Positions 60,695 through 64,000 of a stretch of DNA of 64,000 nt are shown one piece after another. A model generated the notes under the pieces. The model did not search any database, was not told the origin of the DNA, and worked only from the letters and a program-made list of their open reading frames with translations. Source of the stretch: Mermis nigrescens. Its lineage: Eukaryota > Nematoda > Enoplea > Mermithida > Mermithidae. Numbering within the stretch: the first letter of the stretch is position 1; each line of letters opens with the position of its first letter. The translations under genes were made by a program, and so were the position numbers. Location: assembly GCA_036768485.1 (NCBI GenBank), contig JAVLUZ010000512.1, positions 248,001-312,000 on the forward strand, given 5' to 3'.

Positions 60695-61755
60695 AACCAT
60701 ACCTCCAGTTCCTTCGTAATGCATGCCAAAACGATCGAGGGCCGAATGCAGTTTCATTTCAACCAATCAGTGATGAATGACGATGTTTGGCACGACTTTA
60801 ACTTGCTGACTGATGTCGTGACAATAACCAAGAATAAATGTGAGACTCAGGCAGGCTGTCTCAATTCAAATCTTGATGCAAGAGTAATTCTATATCTATT
60901 TCACATGGAATGTCCTCATTAATTATAAGCTCGGAAATCTTTGAAATAATTTAAGCAAATATGCTCAGAAAAGTACTACACGAAATCTAAAACATGAAAT
61001 TTTCAAAATAAAACTTAATTATTAGTAATCTTTATAAATTTATTTTCAAATCAGATTTGACTTTTTAACTTATTAAATTTGTATAAAAATAATATTATAC
61101 CTAAAGTGGAATTATTTATTTTATTATTTTATTAATCAAATTCAGCTTTAATACAGAGGCAAAATTTTTAATGATACTTCAGGATAACGTCGATTTCATA
61201 ATAACGTGTAGTTTTTTACAAACGACTATGGATAACCCAGCTGATAAAAATTTACTTAGATACCATACGAACAGTGATATAAAATTGTAATACATATTTC
61301 TACGAGTTAAATTTATGACAATTCTTTTCTTAACAGACACCTAGAAATAAAATATTGTACCTTTATTAGCTCATCACGTCTTTTCCAGACAATGCAAGAA
61401 ATTTGTTTATACGTCACTTGCTCAAAGGAGTACCCATGCGAAAACCCGATCAAGCCAATAGGTCATTGCTGCCTTTTATGCGGTGAAAATTGTAGTAGTT
61501 TGATTTTGATCAAAAGTGATTTTTGCTTTATTTTAGGATCAATAATTCGTTTCCGTATAAATCTCGAATTCACGTCTCGGGTTTTCGATCTCTGGATCCA
61601 CTACATAATTATACAGTATCCCAATGTTCGGCTTTCTGTCATGCAGATCGAATCAAACGCGTTTCAGGTTGTTATTATTACTGACAAGTCTACGTCTTAC
61701 AGTAGCAAAACACTGAAGCCTGCGTTTGATAAAATCGTCTCTTCTTTGTACGAAG
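60695..61755 (+). CDS. AMN: Amnionless homologue, three exons, partial at both ends
   Basis: Exons 60695-60883, 61389-61482 and 61537-61755 join in phase (0, 0-1, 1-1); the last donor is G|GTAAGG. Read together: GRMQFHFNQS, CETQAGCLNSNLDAR, then TMQEICLYVTCSKEYPCENP, then IKPIGHCCLLCG, then about 70 residues ending in PAFDKIVSSLYEG. This follows vertebrate amnionless: LRFHG, C..PSGC, the Cys-rich C...LRPQGQCCDLCG module, and a conserved segment before the membrane span. Amnionless is a type I membrane protein that carries cubilin to the cell surface for endocytosis, in kidney and in insect nephrocytes. The signal peptide, N-terminal beta-helical part, membrane span and cytoplasmic NPxF tail are not seen. 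The 54-nt intron 61483-61536 has no stop and keeps frame if retained. Family match is recalled, not searched. Confidence 0.82.
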
Positions 61756-61824
61756 GTAAGGAACAATGTCAGGAAATTTTGAGGGGCTAAAGATTATTCT
61801 GCAATAATTTTTACACGTAGTGGC

Positions 61825-62300
61825 GGATCTAGGATTTTCGTAAGGGGCGGTACGGTAACCCTACTTTTCCAAAAACAGTGAAAAATAGGTCCAAAAATTT
61901 TTCCTTCACGTGCAAAATTGCGTTTTTCGGCATTTTGGGTTTTCTACTTTTAATAAAAATCGCTTTTGACGCAACAATTTCTCGAAAAATTTTCAAAATT
62001 TCGATAATTTTGCTCGAGAAAATCATTAAATTTCTTTGATATAGCGAAAATTTGTCAAATTGAAGCGGAAGATTCTTTAAAAATTTCAATTACTGCTCGA
62101 TCTCCTGTATTCATAGCATTCGAAGCTGAACTTCAAAAATTTCGAAAAGTTATGCTTAAAAATAGAAGAAAACTGTGCTATAAAAGCTGTTTCTGATCTT
62201 GAAATCGTCTAAAACTTATTCCCTGAGCAAAAATTTGGCTTCCGGACCGGAAGTAAATAAATGTTTTTAATAGGTATTATCCAGTGCGAAGCACTGAAAA
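61825..62300 (+). mobile_element. hAT-like left-end fragment
   Basis: TAGTGGCGGATCTAGGATTTT then AAGGGGCGGTACGG resembles M5-type ends and 38837. Hairpin CAGTGC-GAA-GCACTG at 62282-62296. No right end was identified. Confidence 0.5.
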
Positions 62301-63058
62301 ATTTGAGAAATTAAAAGCCTAAATTCAATCTTTAATCAAATTCGAGCTCCATTACAAAAACAACAAATTTTTTCAACTTGTTCATTTTAGAAATCAAGTT
62401 TTATTTAAACTAGACTATAATTATAAAATTAAATTCTCGCATAAGAATCAATTATTAAGGAATCAGATTCTTTTGCTATCGATGACATTCCAACTAGAAT
62501 AAGTAATGTCGATCGGGCTAAACAATCAGGAGCAAGTTAAATGAAATCGAATACACTGGAAAATTTTTATATCAATGAAAGAGTGTATGGAAATTCGAAA
62601 AATGACTGGCATCTTTTCAGAGTCCTTCAATTTGCACAAAAATTGTATTCCGTGATACTTTGCTTAAGGCAATGAGAAGTTATATAAATACGTAAAAAGA
62701 TGATCCTAAAAATAAAGCCCTCCACGTTTATTCCACGGTAACTAACAAACGATAATGGTATCTTTCATGATAATCATCCCGGACACGATCAGCATTCATC
62801 AGAAGCTATTATTATCTTCGGTCAACGTAGCAAACATAGCTATTCAAAATTTTATCCAGGAAACCTCATTTCCTGTTAGATTGTCTCTTTTTGTGGTATA
62901 AAGAAATATTTTGAAGGAATAAGACAAGAAATAAGTAAGATGAAGAAAGTCATGCTAGAAAGTAGAAATGAACAAATAAAATGTGCCAGAATGAGAAAAT
63001 TCTTCAAATAATAGCGATTAGAAAATCAAGTTTTCAACTTACTAAAGATAAACGTCAG
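62301..63058. other. AT-rich stretch, nothing recognised
   Basis: No coding signal or repeat structure seen. It may be intron if the amnionless gene continues to the right. Confidence 0.4.
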
Positions 63059-63648
63059 CAGGGGCGGATTTAAGAGGGCGGGGAGGCGGCCACCCCCCAT
63101 GGGCCAAAAGTATTTGGCGAGATAAAGAATGGATATGTAATTTGCAATGATTTTTGGCCGTCAATGACCATAGTTTCTCAAATTTTTATGCGCTGAGCGC
63201 CGAATATTACCTATTAATGGCATTTATTTACTTTCTTGGCGACCTGGAAGCCCTTTTCTGCTGATGTAATAGGTTTAAGTACAATTTTAACAGCAGAAAC
63301 AGCTATATTAACATAGTTTTCTTCAATTTTCAATTAAAAGTTTTCGATGTTCAGCATCAAATGCTGCAAATACAGGAAATCAAGCAGGATATCATGTTTT
63401 TAAACGTCCATCCGCCTAAATTTCAAAAATTTTTCTTCAAGAAATTTGAGGATTTTTTCTCACAAAATTATCGAAATTTCAAGAATTTTTGAAAAAATAT
63501 TGCGATAAAGTGATTTTAAGTATAGGTATACAATGTAAAACGCCGAAAAACGCTATTCCGCACGTGAAGGGCAAATTTTCGGACCTATTTTCGACAGTTT
63601 TTGGAAAAGGTGGGGTGCCCCCTTGAAAACATTCTAGATACGCCACTG
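63059..63648. mobile_element. M5-family hAT-like element
   Basis: Starts CAGGGGCGGATTTAAG, ends TCTAGATACGCCACTG. Flanks AACGTCAG and AAAATCAG agree at 6 of 8. Highly similar to 31310-31930 along its length. Hairpin GCGC-TGA-GCGC at 63190-63200. Confidence 0.82.
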
Positions 63649-63659
63649 AAAATCAGTGA

Positions 63660-64000
63660 GAATTCAACATGGGAATTCCGGGGGATTTAAGGATGCCTTT
63701 TTTGGGCTAAAAAATGGTGGATATACGCGTCAAAATATCGTTTTTTGGCGTTTCTGACGACGCTCTATCTTTCTAGAGCATAAAAACATGAAAAACTTGT
63801 GAAAAATATGAATAATTCGAATAAATTGAAGAAATTATAGTCAAAAAAGATAAAGGGCGCGAAGGACCGAAAATTTGACACTTTTTGACACTATTTGACA
63901 CACACACAAAATTTGACACAAAATTTGACACAAAATTTGACACACCCCTTTTCCACCAATTTTTTCGAAAATTTTGAAAAATCGCGAACTCTTTCGGGAT
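63660..64000 (+). mobile_element. M3-family MITE, cut by the window end
   Basis: AACATGGGAATTCCGGGGG start, ATACGCGTCAAAATATCG, GCTCTATCTTTCTAGAGCAT and GGGCGCGAAGGACCG follow the M3 order. It abuts the M5 element. Confidence 0.7.
63877..63944 (+). repeat. Short tandem repeat (TTTGACACAAAA)n
   Basis: About five units of TTTGACAC with an AAAA or CACA spacer, apparently expanded from the TTTGACACTTTT that follows the hairpin in M3 copies. Confidence 0.8.

Overview
The window is 64 kb of eukaryotic, AT-rich, intron-rich nuclear DNA, most likely from a bilaterian animal. The four genes I can build all have GT-AG introns with consistent phases, and three of them belong to animal or eukaryote-wide families: AAMP, a CABIT-domain GAREM/THEMIS-like protein, and amnionless. 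An arthropod is a reasonable guess from the compact exons and dense MITEs, but the sequence does not prove it. A run of 100 N at 58309-58408 marks a scaffold gap.

Layout. (1) 1-11667, + strand: seven exons covering most of AAMP, a WD40-repeat protein; its 5' exons lie left of the window. Its 4.9-kb third intron is filled with nested transposons. (2) 11668-27840: intergenic. It holds an 8.4-kb block of an unusual non-coding repeat (12924-21322; called LHR here), which starts with a perfect hairpin and is packed with GTGTAAAG/CTTTACAC motifs. A 2.7-kb hAT-like element (23234-25969) carries inverted minisatellite arrays. (3) 27841-40992, + strand: a complete-looking seven-exon CABIT gene (about 746 codons) whose introns hold at least ten insertions. 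One insertion duplicated the exon-1 splice donor. (4) 41053-50492: intergenic, with a second 4-kb LHR copy and a deep nest of GC-rich elements (46563-48707). (5) 50493-55580, - strand: four exons of a multi-pass membrane protein with a Pro/Gln-rich tail. (6) 55581-60694: transposons, a minisatellite and the gap. (7) 60695-61755, + strand: three exons of an amnionless homologue. (8) The rest is repeats.

The dominant content is non-autonomous DNA transposons. Most have CA.../TA... terminal inverted repeats and 8-bp target duplications, as the hAT superfamily does. I found no transposase reading frame, so the mobilising enzyme must be encoded elsewhere. Families are labelled here by their terminal bases: M1 (CATACGTGGGC), M2 (CATACATGTAAC), M3 (CAGACATGCACAGCATGGG), M4 (CAGGCACGTAG), M5 (CAGGGGCGGATTTAAG) and M6 (GGGCCGTATTTAAG). 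Several otherwise distinct families share a small hairpin, GGCGC-GAA-GCGCC, which contains the known extra-stable DNA mini-hairpin GCGAAGC.

The genes are functionally unrelated neighbours (a WD40 protein/ribosome chaperone, a signalling adaptor, a membrane protein and an endocytic receptor subunit). Nothing suggests co-regulation.
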